DNA of 64,000 nucleotides. Origin: Microbacterium sp. GCS4. GTDB taxonomy: Bacteria > Actinomycetota > Actinomycetes > Actinomycetales > Microbacteriaceae. Of the stretch, positions 56,001 to 64,000 are shown in pieces. Under the pieces are notes generated by a model. It saw nothing but the letters and a program-made list of their open reading frames with translations, had not been told where the DNA came from and made no database searches. The stretch is from contig NZ_LGYE01000002.1 of NCBI RefSeq assembly GCF_001262495.1, positions 362,368-426,367 of the forward strand, in the 5' to 3' direction. How positions within the stretch are numbered: the first letter of the stretch is position 1; each line of letters starts with the position of its first letter. The translations under genes were made by a program, and so were the position numbers.

Positions 56001-58551
56001 CTCGGCGAACCCGGCGCCCTCGAACGGACCGCTCACGTACACGATCGTCGTGACGAACGCCGGGCCGAGCCCGGCATCCGCCGTCGTGATCTCGGATGCG
56101 CTCCCCGCCGCGTTGCTGAACGCGTCGACGCCGACCGCGGGATGCTCGATCGCCGCCGGCGCGCTCGACTGCGCGATCCCGACGCTCGCGGTGGGCGCGA
56201 CGTTCACGGCCACCGTCACCGGCACCGTCGATCCCGCCTCGGCGGACACCACGATCGCGAACACGGCGACCGTGACCTCCGACACCCCCGACCCCTACCC
56301 CGACGACAACACCTCGACCGTCGAGGTGCCGATCGCCGGCGTTCCCGGCATCGAGCTCGTCAAGGCCGTCGCCGCGCCCGTCGACGCGAACGGCACCGGC
56401 CGCATCGACGTCGGCGACACCGTGGACTACACGTTCACGGTCCGCAACACGGGCGATGTGACGCTCACGGATGCCAGCCTCTTCGATTCCGTGCTCGGCG
56501 GCGCGATCGCCTGCGCGGCGCTGGCCGACCCGCTCGCGCCCGGCGCCGCCGTGACGTGCGGTCCGGTGTCGTACACGCTCACCCAGGCGGACATCGATGC
56601 CGGAACAGTGCACAACGATGCCGACGTGAGTGCCGAGTCCGCGTTCGGCCTGGTGTCCGACGACGCCTCCGCCGATGTGACCGTGCCGTCGGTCAACAGC
56701 ATCGTGCTGACCAAGACGCCGAGCACCGTGGTCGACGTCGACGGCGCGGGTCAGGTGACCTCGGGCGACACGATCGCCTACACGTTCACGGTCACCAACA
56801 CCGGCACCACGACGCTGCAGAACGCGGAGATCACCGACCCGATGCTGGGCGGCGGCGTGACCTGCGCTGCTCTCGACGGCGTGTCCCTCGCACCGGGGCA
56901 GTCGATCACGTGCGCTCCGGTCGACTACACGCTCACCCAGGACGACATCGACCAGGGCGTCGTGCGCAACACGGCGACCGTCACGGCCGACGCGCCGGAC
57001 GGCACCGTCGACGACACGGCATCCGCATCCGCCGACATCGACCGCACGGCGGGAATCGATCTCGTCAAGACGGTCGGTCAGGTGCGTGACACCGTCGCGG
57101 ATGGCGCGGTCGGGGCGGGCGACACCGTCGAGTACTCCTTCACCGTGCGCAACACCGGCAACACGACACTGACCGACGTGGCGGTGACCGACCCGCTGCT
57201 CGGCACCGGGACCCTCTGCACGGTCGCGTCGCTCGCCGTCGGGGCGTCCGCCGACTGCGGTCCGTACACGTACACGCTGACGCAGCAGGACATCGAGGAC
57301 GGACGTCGGCCCAACACCGCGACCGCCGCCGGCACGAGCCCTCTGGGGCCCGTGGGCGACACCTCGTCCGCCGAGGTCCTGTTCGCGGGGACCGCGGCGA
57401 TCGCACTCACCAAGACGCCGACCCAGCCGGTCGACGCGACCGGTGACGGCATGATCGGCGCGGGTGACACCGTCGGGTACTCGTTCACGATCCGCAACAC
57501 CGGCACCACGTTGCTCACCGGCATCCTGCTCGACGACCCGCTCCTCGGCGGTGCCATCGACTGCCCGGCGCTCGACGGGCTCGCGCTCGCACCGCAGACG
57601 GACGTCGTGTGCGGACCGGTCGACTACGTCCTCACGCAGGCCGACGTCGACGCCGGAGAGGTGCGCAACACCGCGACCGTGAGCGGTCAGTCGGTCGCCG
57701 GTCCCGCCGACGACGAGGACTCGGCCGACGTGACGGTGGTCGGCACGGACGCCCTCACGCTGCTGAAGTCGGCGGCGGCGGTCGTCGACGCGAACGGCAA
57801 CGGCCGGACCGACGCGGGCGACACGATCGCGTACACCTTCACCGTGACGAACACGGGGACCACGACGCTGACGGGCGTCACGGTGTCCGACCCCCGTCTC
57901 GACGGCGCCGTGGTGTGCGACGAGACCGAGATCGCTCCCGGAGCCTCGACCGTGTGCACCGGCCCCGTGGCGGTGCTGACGCAGGCCGAGATCGACGCGG
58001 GCGAGATCGTCAACACCGCCACCGCGACGGGCACCGGTACGGGCGACCAGCCGCCGACGACGGAGGACACGGTCGTGACGCCGCTCGAGGCGCAGCCGGC
58101 GATCGCGCTGGCCAAGACCGGCGGCGAGTACGCCGACGCGAACGGCAACGGCAAGACGGATGCCGGCGACACGATCGCGTTCCGCTTCGTCGTGACCAAC
58201 ACGGGGGCCCGCACGCTGACGGACGTCGCGATCGACGATCCGAAGCTCGGTGGTGCCGTGGAGTGCGCCATCCCCGCCCTCGCTCCCGGAGCGACCGCGG
58301 CCTGCGGACCGATCGCCTACACGCTGACGGCCGCCGACATCGCGAACGGGCAGGTCGTGAACGTCGCGACCGTGCGGGGCGCAGCGGGAGCGATCGTCGT
58401 GACGGCGGCGGCCACGGCCACCGTGGACCTCTCCGCGCTCGCGACCACGGGCGGCGTGATCACCGGTCTCGGATGGGCACTCGCGCTGCTCGTCGTCGGC
58501 GCGCTCGTGCTGCTCGTCGCCCGGATGCGCCGCCGGACCCAGGACGCGTGA
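53011..58551 (+). CDS. Giant cell-wall surface protein with DUF11 repeats, LATTG-anchored
   Basis: An 1846-residue exported protein. Signal peptide 1-41 (ends ASAA), then an N-terminal lectin-like or DUF642-like beta domain to ~215 (GSFEQPAF, DVVPGWSTT, FAELNAT). Seven DUF11/TIGR01451-type repeats follow, to ~1100 (ADLxVxKT...VTNxGPSxA). Six repeats of a second kind, to ~1790, each begin IxLxKT and carry DANGNGRTDAGDT-like loops. At the end LATTG (1810-1814), a helix and RMRRRTQDA form a sortase signal. Start at GTG behind GGGGAAA. A likely adhesin or S-layer-like coat protein. Confidence 0.88.
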   Translation: MSAHAHSSIRRALAGALSVLMIAAGLTVVTETVAPLPASAAQDPTQCAGSLALANGSFEQPAFTTGVSIVNADVVPGWSTTATDKQIEIWRSPGNPRGYAAAQGSQFAELNATQASMLYQDVATTPGQTLYWSLKHRGREGTDTMRVMIGVPGGTLTNVSGSLADGTAAWGTHTGSYTVPAGQTTTRFGFQAVSTATGNQSVGNLLDDISFGTGPCLISTKTVANLTRGGTTAEIGDTLRYTVTTRNDGGNPALQSVSTDVLPAGIDFVPGSIRLVSGAGAGALTDATGDDRGEYAAGSRTVRVRLGEGGTATTGGSISAGTVTSYTFDAKVRTDAAATTIVNEARVAFREPVTNLDRTSVTQETLTPVNPAADLAVTKTLDTTPLVAGRPATFTIGVTNNGPQTGTGVTVTDAVPAGFANVQAVPSSGTCTVTGTITCALPDLAVGASATITVTGDISPSFTPGAALTNTATVSGSRFDANLANNTATASGTLTAVADLSVTKTFDPATPVAGQNVTYTLTTQNAGPSEARDVRLNDPLDPETTFVSAATQQGTCAVANGILDCAIGTLAPGQTVVTTVVVQIAAGASAVVQNSVAVTSSTPDPDPSNNVDSTSFQPEIIADLAVEKTASVAQVAAGGTVDFTLAVRNLGSSDAVNAVLSDTVPAGFTVTGVQAPAGAVCSSTTTSVSCVWDVLPVGGPTPVVVNTVVAADAPTGTVINTASIASPADDQDPTNNSDSAEVEVVQSADLAIAKTAPATGVPGGAFTYTLAVTNNGPSVARGATLSDTLPADFTAAAVGTAGCEIVAGTVTCALGDLAPGASTTVTVDGVWSATAVGTIRNTATTSSATPDPNTANNTSSADVALTPSADVNVVKTTSTPSVPLGGTADFVITVRNDGPSAAAGVVVAELAPAGLAVTSATPSVGTWAPTDHRWTVGTLLPGESATLTVTATATAVGTHTNTATATSPTPDPDPSDNTGTSTVEVTPSADLSIVKTASANPAPSNGPLTYTIVVTNAGPSPASAVVISDALPAALLNASTPTAGCSIAAGALDCAIPTLAVGATFTATVTGTVDPASADTTIANTATVTSDTPDPYPDDNTSTVEVPIAGVPGIELVKAVAAPVDANGTGRIDVGDTVDYTFTVRNTGDVTLTDASLFDSVLGGAIACAALADPLAPGAAVTCGPVSYTLTQADIDAGTVHNDADVSAESAFGLVSDDASADVTVPSVNSIVLTKTPSTVVDVDGAGQVTSGDTIAYTFTVTNTGTTTLQNAEITDPMLGGGVTCAALDGVSLAPGQSITCAPVDYTLTQDDIDQGVVRNTATVTADAPDGTVDDTASASADIDRTAGIDLVKTVGQVRDTVADGAVGAGDTVEYSFTVRNTGNTTLTDVAVTDPLLGTGTLCTVASLAVGASADCGPYTYTLTQQDIEDGRRPNTATAAGTSPLGPVGDTSSAEVLFAGTAAIALTKTPTQPVDATGDGMIGAGDTVGYSFTIRNTGTTLLTGILLDDPLLGGAIDCPALDGLALAPQTDVVCGPVDYVLTQADVDAGEVRNTATVSGQSVAGPADDEDSADVTVVGTDALTLLKSAAAVVDANGNGRTDAGDTIAYTFTVTNTGTTTLTGVTVSDPRLDGAVVCDETEIAPGASTVCTGPVAVLTQAEIDAGEIVNTATATGTGTGDQPPTTEDTVVTPLEAQPAIALAKTGGEYADANGNGKTDAGDTIAFRFVVTNTGARTLTDVAIDDPKLGGAVECAIPALAPGATAACGPIAYTLTAADIANGQVVNVATVRGAAGAIVVTAAATATVDLSALATTGGVITGLGWALALLVVGALVLLVARMRRRTQDA

Positions 58552-58574
58552 GCGACGAGACGGAATACGACGGA

Positions 58575-58602
58575 GGGGCGGGATGCGACGGCATCCCGCC
58601 CC
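58575..58602 (+). terminator. Intrinsic terminator after the first surface-protein gene
   Basis: GGGGCGGGATGC, loop GACG, GCATCCCGCCCC is a perfect 12-bp stem, 23 bases after the stop codon, followed by TTGT. Confidence 0.8.
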
Positions 58603-58620
58603 TTGTCGAGCCCCCAACCG

Positions 58621-58632
58621 GTATGCCGATAT
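58621..58632 (+). promoter_or_regulatory. Upstream element of the second surface-protein gene
   Basis: GTATGCCGATAT repeats the motif at 52895. A TAAGGT box at 58673-58678 and the following GGTCCATCTCCAG resemble the corresponding GGTCCCATTTCAG of the first gene. Confidence 0.5.
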
Positions 58633-58741
58633 AGAGCCGCGCGCAGGCCGGGAGTGTCCGCTGATTCTCGGATAAGGTCCATCTCCAGAGGTTCGTGATC
58701 CGGGGATCGCGGGACTCCACGGGGAGAATCAGGGGGCAGCG

Positions 58742-61700
58742 GTGTCTGCAGGCGCGCGGTCGAGCATCCGGCGGACACTCGCGGTGATCGCCTGTGCTCT
58801 GCTGCTCGTCTGCGGGCTGGTCGTGGCGAACGACCGCATCGCCGCCCCCTCGGCATCCGCAGCGCAGGACCCGGCGCAGTGTGTCGGCGCGGTCTCCCTG
58901 AGCAACGGCGGCTTCGAGACCCCGGCGATCGGGAATGCCACGAACAAGCTGACCCCCGACAGCCAGGTGCCCGGGTGGTCCACGACCGACGCCCAGAAGG
59001 TGATCGAGATCTGGAGCAGCGGCTTCCTGGGCGTGCCGGCGGCCCAGGGGCGGCAGTTCGTCGAACTCAACGCCAACACCCCGAGCCGGCTGTTCGAAGA
59101 CGTCGCGACGACCCCGGGGCAGACCTTCTACTGGTCGCTCCGCCATCGCGGGCGCATCGGCACGGACGTCATGCGGGTCATGATCGGCGCCCCCGGGGGA
59201 ACGCTCGTGCAGAGCGGAGCGAACCTGTCCGACGGCAACACCGCCTGGGGTACGCACACGGGCACCTACACGGTTCCGGCCGGCCAGACCGTGACGCGTT
59301 TCGCCTTCGAGGCCGTGAGCTCTGCGGGCGGCAACGCCTCGGCGGGCAACTTCCTCGACGACATCACCTTCGGCTCGTTCCCGTGCCTCGTCACGACCAA
59401 GGCCGTGACCAACCTGTCGCGCAGCGGCACGACCGCCGAGGTCGGCGACATCCTCCGCTACACCGTGACGACGCGCAACGACGGCGGCAACCCCGCGCGA
59501 CAGGCGGTGTCGACGGACGTGCTCCCCGCGGGGCTCGAGTTCGTCTCCGGCTCGCTGTCGATCGCCAGCGGACCGGGCAAGGGTACGGTGAGCGATGCGG
59601 CCGCGGACGATCGCGGAGAGCACCTCGCGGCCACCCGCACGGTGCAGGTGCGGCTCGGCGACGGAGCCACGGCCACGACGGGCGGATCCGTCGGCGTGGG
59701 AGCGAGCACGAGCTACACGTTCGACGCCCGGGTGACCGTGGAGGCGGCCGGCCGCACGCTCCTCAACGAGGCGCGGGTCGTCTTCCGCGACGACGTGACG
59801 ACGCAGAGCCGCACCTCCATCAGTCAGCAGACCAGCACACCTGTGAACCGAGCGGCCGACCTCGCGATCATCAAGACGCTCGACACCGCCACGGTCGTCG
59901 CCGGACGCGCCGTGTCGTTCACCCTCGCAGTCTCGAACAACGGCCCGCACGCCGCCACGGGGGTCACCGTGACCGACCCGATCCTCGCGGGGATGACGGA
60001 CGTGACGGCCACGTCCGCGGGAGCGACCTGCACGGTGGCCGCTGCCGTGAGCTGCACCGTGCCCGAGATGGGCGTCGGGGAGGCCGTGCAGATCCGGGTG
60101 AACGGCACCGTGCGCGCCGACGCGGACCCCGGAGCCGCGCTCACGAACACGGCGACCGTCATGGGCGCGCGCACCGACCCGATGCTCGCGAACAACACGG
60201 CGACCGCGACCGCGACCATCTCGACCGTCGCGGACGTGTCGATCGCGAAGACCTTCGCGCCGGCGGCCCCGATCGCCGGACAGGACCTGACGTACACTCT
60301 CGCACTGCGCAACGCCGGGCCGGCCGAGGCCCGCGACGTCGTGCTGACCGATCCCCTCGACCCCGCGACGACGTTCGTCAGCGCCGCGACGCCCCAGGGC
60401 GACTGCGCCGTGCAGACCTCGATCCTCACGTGCGCGATCGGCACCCTGGCCCCCGGTGCGTCGGTCGACGTGACCGTCGTCGTGCGGATACCCGCGGCGG
60501 CGACCGCGGTGGTGCAGAACACCGCATCCGTCACCACGAGCACGTCCGACGCCCAGCCCGCGAACAACGTGGATTCGGTGAGCTTCCAGCCCGGTGTCGT
60601 CGCCGACCTCTCGCTCACCAAGACCGCCTCCGCGGAGAGGGTGTCGGCGGGGGATCCGATCGACTTCACCCTCGCGGTGCGCAACCGCGGAGCCTCCGAT
60701 GCGGCGAACGTGGTGCTGGACGACACCCTCCCCGCCGGGTTCACCGTCGCCGGGGTGGAGGCGCCCGCCGGGGCGGCCTGCACGGTCACCGGTGTCGCCG
60801 TGCGCTGCACGTGGGCGACCTTCCCGGTCGGCGGCCCGGCGAACGTGACCGTGCGCGCCCGGGTGTCCGCGGACGCACCCGCGGGGATCGTCACGAACAC
60901 GGCATCCGTCGCGGCGCCGGCCGACGACGCCGACACCTCGGACAACGCGGACGCAGTCGACGTCGAGGTCGTGCACAGTGCAGACCTGCGCGTCGAGAAG
61001 ACCGCCCCGGCGACGGGCGAGCCCGGGAGCGGATTCGCCTACACGCTCCTCGTCACGAACGCCGGCCCGTCGGTCGCGCGCGGAGCGTCGCTGAGGGATA
61101 CCCTCCCGGCCGGCTTCGAGTCCGCCGCCGTCGGCCGCCCCGGATGCGCCGTCTCCGCGGGGACCCTCGTGTGCGACCTGGGGGACCTCGCGCCCGGGGC
61201 CGAGGCGACCGTCCGGGTCGAGGGACGGTGGAGCGCCACGGCGTCCGGAGTCGTGGCGAATACGGCATCCGTCCTCTCGGCCACCCCCGACCCGCGCACC
61301 GCCGACAACGAGTCCACGGCGGAGGTGCGGCTCGTGCCGAGCGCCGACGTCTCGGTCGTGAAGACCACGACGACTCCGACGCTGCCGCGTGGCGGCACGG
61401 CGTCCTTCCTGATCACGGTCCGCAACGACGGTCCCTCGGCTGCGGCGGGCGTGACGGTCGACGAGGCCGTCCCGCCAGGGCTCGCGATCACCGCCGCGAC
61501 GCCGTCCGCAGGTTCGTGGTCGGCCAAGGACGCCCGCTGGACGGTCGGCACTCTGCTGCCCGGAGCGTCCGCGACGCTCGCGGTCACGGCCGGGACCACG
61601 GCCGAGGGGCGGCACGTCAACACCGTCGTGGCGAGTACGACCACGCCCGACCCCGATCCGTCGGACGACCGCGCCACGGCGGCCGTCGACGTCACCCCGT

Positions 61701-64000
61701 CCGCCGACGTGTCGATCGTGAAGACCGTCGCCGAGACACCCGCGGCGCTGAATCGACAGGTGTCGTACACGCTCACGGTGGCGAACGACGGGCCCAGCGA
61801 GGCCGCCGCCGTCACGGTCGCCGACGTGCTCCCTGCCGATCTGCTGTCGCCCGCGACGACAAGTCCCGGCTGCACGGTCTCCGGATCGCAGCTGACCTGC
61901 ACGCGGCCGACGCTGGCCGCCGGGGCGAGGTTCGTCGTGGCGGTGAGAAGCACGCTCGACCCGGCGACCGCGGCTGACACGCTCTCCAACACCGCGACGG
62001 TGGCCTCGACCACAGCCGACCCCGATCCGGCCGACAACTCCTCGACGGTCGTGGTGCCCGTGACGGGCACGCCACAGGTCGAGCTCGTGAAACGCGCCGA
62101 CGCCCCGACCGACTCCACAGGCGACGGGCGCATCGGCGCGGGCGATGCGGTGGCCTACACCTTCACGATCCGCAACACCGGTCCGGTGACGCTGACGGCC
62201 GCGACGATCGAGGATCCCCTTCTGGGCGGGGAGGTCGGCTGCGCCGCGTTCGCCGCGCCGCTCCCCCCGGGAAGCGAGGTGACGTGCGCGCCCGTGCTGT
62301 ACACGCTGAGCCAGGAGGACGTCGACCGGGGCACGCTCCGCAACGACGCGACGGTTCTCGCGCAGTCGGCGCGGGGGAGCGCGACGGATGAGGCCGCGGC
62401 GGCCGTCACGGTGCCCGCGGTCAACGCGATCGACCTCGCCAAGTCCTCGAGCACCGTGGTCGACGTCGACGGGGACGGACGGGTGGATGCGGGGGACACG
62501 ATCTCGTACACGTTCACGGTGACGAACGCCGGGACGACGACGCTGCGCGCCGTGCGGATCACCGACCCGATGCTCGGGGGCGGTGTCGTGTGCCCGGAGC
62601 TGGTCGGCATCGCGATCGATCCGGGCGGATCCGTGAGGTGCCCGGCGGTGTCGTACACGCTGACGCAGGACGACATCGATTCCGGGGTCGTGCGCAACGA
62701 CGCGTCCGTGGTCGCCGACGCGCCGATAGGGACGGTGAGGGACTCGGCCGCGGCATCCGCCGACCTCGACCGCACCGCCGCGATCGAGCTGAGCAAGACG
62801 GCCGGCGACGTCATCGACGTCGACGACGACGGCATGATCGGCGCGGGCGACGCGGTCGAGTACACGTTCGCGGTGCGGAACACGGGCACCACGAGCGCGA
62901 CCGGGGTGTCGGTCTCGGATCCGCTGCTCGGCACCGCGCCGCTGTGCGACCTCGGGGTGCTCGCGCCGGATGCCGTCGCGGAGTGCGGTCCGTTCCGGCA
63001 CACCCTCACGCAGGCTGAGGTCGAGGCAGGCATCATCCGCAACACGGCGTCGGTTCAGGGCACGAGCCCTCTCGGCGCGGTCGCGGACGACGCGGCCGTC
63101 GACGTGGTCGTGCAGGGGGAGAGCGTGATCCGCCTCACGAAGACGCCGGGGACGCCCGTCGACGCCACCGGCGACGGCCGGATCGGGGCGGGCGACACGG
63201 TCGCCTACACCTTCACCGTCCGGAACGCGGGGACTACGGTGCTGCGCGACATCGTGATCGAAGACGCCCGCCTCGACGGCGTGGTGGACTGCCCGGCGCT
63301 GGAGGGTCTCACGCTCGCGCCCGGAGAGTCGGCGACCTGCGGCGCGGTCGATCTCACCCTCACCCAGCGGGACATCGAGAGCGGCTCCGCGTTCAATGTC
63401 GCGAGTGCGAGCGCGGACAGTGCGCGCGGTGTGACCGAGGACACCACGTCCGCACGTGTGGAGGCCCGGGGCACCAGCGGCGTCGAGCTCGTGAAGACAG
63501 CCGGGCCCGTGGTCGACACGAACGCCGACGGTCGTGCGGGCGCCGGCGACACGATCGACTACACCTTCCTGGTGCGCAACACCGGCACGACCGCGCTGCG
63601 CGGGGTCGTGCTGGACGACCCGCTGCTCGGCGGTGCCGTGCCCTGCGAGGCGCTGGAGGAGCGTGCGGTGGTCCCCGGGGCGGAGGTCACGTGCGGTCCC
63701 GTGCCGTACGCGCTCTCCCAGGCGGACGCGGATGCCGGCACCGTGCACAACACGGCATCCGTCCTCGCCCGGTCGGTGGCGGGCGACGTCGGCGATGGTG
63801 CGGAGGCCGATTCGCCCGTGCCGGGTACGGACGGCATCGCGCTCACCAAGTCCGCCGTCTCCGTCGATGACGTCGACGGCGACGGGGCGATCGGCGCGGG
63901 TGACGCGGTCTCCTATGCATTCGTCGTCTCCCACACGGGGACGCGGACCCTGCGTGCCGCGGAGATCACGGACCCGATGCTGGGAGGCGCCGTCGCGTGC
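58742..64000 (+). CDS. Giant cell-wall surface protein with DUF11 repeats (partial, runs off the window)
   Basis: At least 1753 residues, open to the end of the window. It is a paralogue of the preceding protein with the same domain order: a signal peptide ending PSASAAQDPAQC, an N-terminal beta domain (GGFETPAIG, VPGWSTTD, FVELNANTP), seven DUF11-type repeats (ADLAIIKT, ADVSIAKT, ADLSLTKT and others), then repeats with D-x-DGDG-x4-GD loops (DVDGDGRVDAGDT). Six of the second kind are visible, the last cut by the edge. The sortase signal must lie beyond. GTG start behind a GGGGGCAGC-like site. Wording differs throughout, so the duplication is old. Confidence 0.87.
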   Translation, partial: MSAGARSSIRRTLAVIACALLLVCGLVVANDRIAAPSASAAQDPAQCVGAVSLSNGGFETPAIGNATNKLTPDSQVPGWSTTDAQKVIEIWSSGFLGVPAAQGRQFVELNANTPSRLFEDVATTPGQTFYWSLRHRGRIGTDVMRVMIGAPGGTLVQSGANLSDGNTAWGTHTGTYTVPAGQTVTRFAFEAVSSAGGNASAGNFLDDITFGSFPCLVTTKAVTNLSRSGTTAEVGDILRYTVTTRNDGGNPARQAVSTDVLPAGLEFVSGSLSIASGPGKGTVSDAAADDRGEHLAATRTVQVRLGDGATATTGGSVGVGASTSYTFDARVTVEAAGRTLLNEARVVFRDDVTTQSRTSISQQTSTPVNRAADLAIIKTLDTATVVAGRAVSFTLAVSNNGPHAATGVTVTDPILAGMTDVTATSAGATCTVAAAVSCTVPEMGVGEAVQIRVNGTVRADADPGAALTNTATVMGARTDPMLANNTATATATISTVADVSIAKTFAPAAPIAGQDLTYTLALRNAGPAEARDVVLTDPLDPATTFVSAATPQGDCAVQTSILTCAIGTLAPGASVDVTVVVRIPAAATAVVQNTASVTTSTSDAQPANNVDSVSFQPGVVADLSLTKTASAERVSAGDPIDFTLAVRNRGASDAANVVLDDTLPAGFTVAGVEAPAGAACTVTGVAVRCTWATFPVGGPANVTVRARVSADAPAGIVTNTASVAAPADDADTSDNADAVDVEVVHSADLRVEKTAPATGEPGSGFAYTLLVTNAGPSVARGASLRDTLPAGFESAAVGRPGCAVSAGTLVCDLGDLAPGAEATVRVEGRWSATASGVVANTASVLSATPDPRTADNESTAEVRLVPSADVSVVKTTTTPTLPRGGTASFLITVRNDGPSAAAGVTVDEAVPPGLAITAATPSAGSWSAKDARWTVGTLLPGASATLAVTAGTTAEGRHVNTVVASTTTPDPDPSDDRATAAVDVTPSADVSIVKTVAETPAALNRQVSYTLTVANDGPSEAAAVTVADVLPADLLSPATTSPGCTVSGSQLTCTRPTLAAGARFVVAVRSTLDPATAADTLSNTATVASTTADPDPADNSSTVVVPVTGTPQVELVKRADAPTDSTGDGRIGAGDAVAYTFTIRNTGPVTLTAATIEDPLLGGEVGCAAFAAPLPPGSEVTCAPVLYTLSQEDVDRGTLRNDATVLAQSARGSATDEAAAAVTVPAVNAIDLAKSSSTVVDVDGDGRVDAGDTISYTFTVTNAGTTTLRAVRITDPMLGGGVVCPELVGIAIDPGGSVRCPAVSYTLTQDDIDSGVVRNDASVVADAPIGTVRDSAAASADLDRTAAIELSKTAGDVIDVDDDGMIGAGDAVEYTFAVRNTGTTSATGVSVSDPLLGTAPLCDLGVLAPDAVAECGPFRHTLTQAEVEAGIIRNTASVQGTSPLGAVADDAAVDVVVQGESVIRLTKTPGTPVDATGDGRIGAGDTVAYTFTVRNAGTTVLRDIVIEDARLDGVVDCPALEGLTLAPGESATCGAVDLTLTQRDIESGSAFNVASASADSARGVTEDTTSARVEARGTSGVELVKTAGPVVDTNADGRAGAGDTIDYTFLVRNTGTTALRGVVLDDPLLGGAVPCEALEERAVVPGAEVTCGPVPYALSQADADAGTVHNTASVLARSVAGDVGDGAEADSPVPGTDGIALTKSAVSVDDVDGDGAIGAGDAVSYAFVVSHTGTRTLRAAEITDPMLGGAVAC

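Noticed and set aside
54481..58617. Very long open frame on the minus strand opposite the first surface protein
   Set aside because: It is Arg/Gly/His-rich composition noise from high-GC third positions, with no domain. The plus-strand frame has a signal peptide, repeats and an anchor.
58460..63934. 1824-codon minus-strand open frame opposite the second surface protein
   Set aside because: Same reason: antisense shadow of GC-rich coding DNA; it repeats only because the real gene repeats.
1..64000. A defence island, phage or integrated element
   Set aside because: No integrase, restriction-modification, toxin-antitoxin, phage structural or transposase gene is recognisable, and composition is even across the window.

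Overview
The window is a high-GC actinobacterial chromosome segment. Codon use, DUF222-HNH endonucleases, leaderless starts behind TANNNT boxes, CsbD, DUF11 surface proteins with LAxTG-like anchors and one characteristic intergenic repeat all suggest a Microbacterium-like member of the Microbacteriaceae. That placement is inference. I saw no rRNA, tRNA, CRISPR array, insertion sequence or phage gene.

Layout. 51-2316: a DUF222/HNH endonuclease and an upstream region full of hexamer repeats. 2317-9174: a frameshifted zinc dehydrogenase, an SRPBCC protein, a cation-efflux transporter with a small lipoprotein, an eight-helix membrane protein and a three-gene operon of unknown membrane-anchored proteins. 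9305-17829: a carbohydrate/polyol island with a ribose/fructose-type ABC importer, an SDR, two zinc dehydrogenases, an RpiR regulator and a glycerol-kinase-like kinase. A matching 20-bp site lies in the promoters at both ends of this island. 17972-24965: assorted genes, including a GH114-like lipoprotein, DUF899, a DHA2 efflux pump, a YbdK ligase, stress proteins, a Cys/Met-rich copper-storage-like protein and an EF-G-binding FBP protein behind a structured leader.

24962-29015 is a tryptophan-to-anthranilate operon (TDO, an amidohydrolase, kynureninase, PaaX regulator). 29187-34825 is an amino-sugar operon (ABC importer, GntR, NanE-like epimerase, BadF kinase) with two GntR-type operators in front. 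34992-37288 has three tiny membrane proteins and a glutamate-cysteine ligase. 37401-42374 carries an amidase, agmatine deiminase, a TetR regulator and a PLP decarboxylase. 42449-44253 has two secreted or anchored hydrolases. 44625-47953 encodes a strongly asymmetric heterodimeric ABC exporter. 47963-49301 is a divergent TetR/metallo-hydrolase pair with two palindromes between. 49433-52817 holds an isochorismatase-like hydrolase, an NCS1 permease and an M18 aminopeptidase.

53011-64000 is occupied by two tandem paralogous giant surface proteins built from DUF11-type repeats. The second runs off the window.

Three repeat systems run through the segment. Family 1, with core GAGCGAGCGCAGCGAGACG, is found at 23.7, 27.8, 34.8, 37.3 and 39.1 kb. 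One inverted pair sits in frame inside the amidohydrolase gene, and other copies lie at or form gene 3' ends. Family 2 is a ~90-bp element at 44.3 and 49.3 kb. There are also long isolated hairpins at 21.07 and 51.46 kb.
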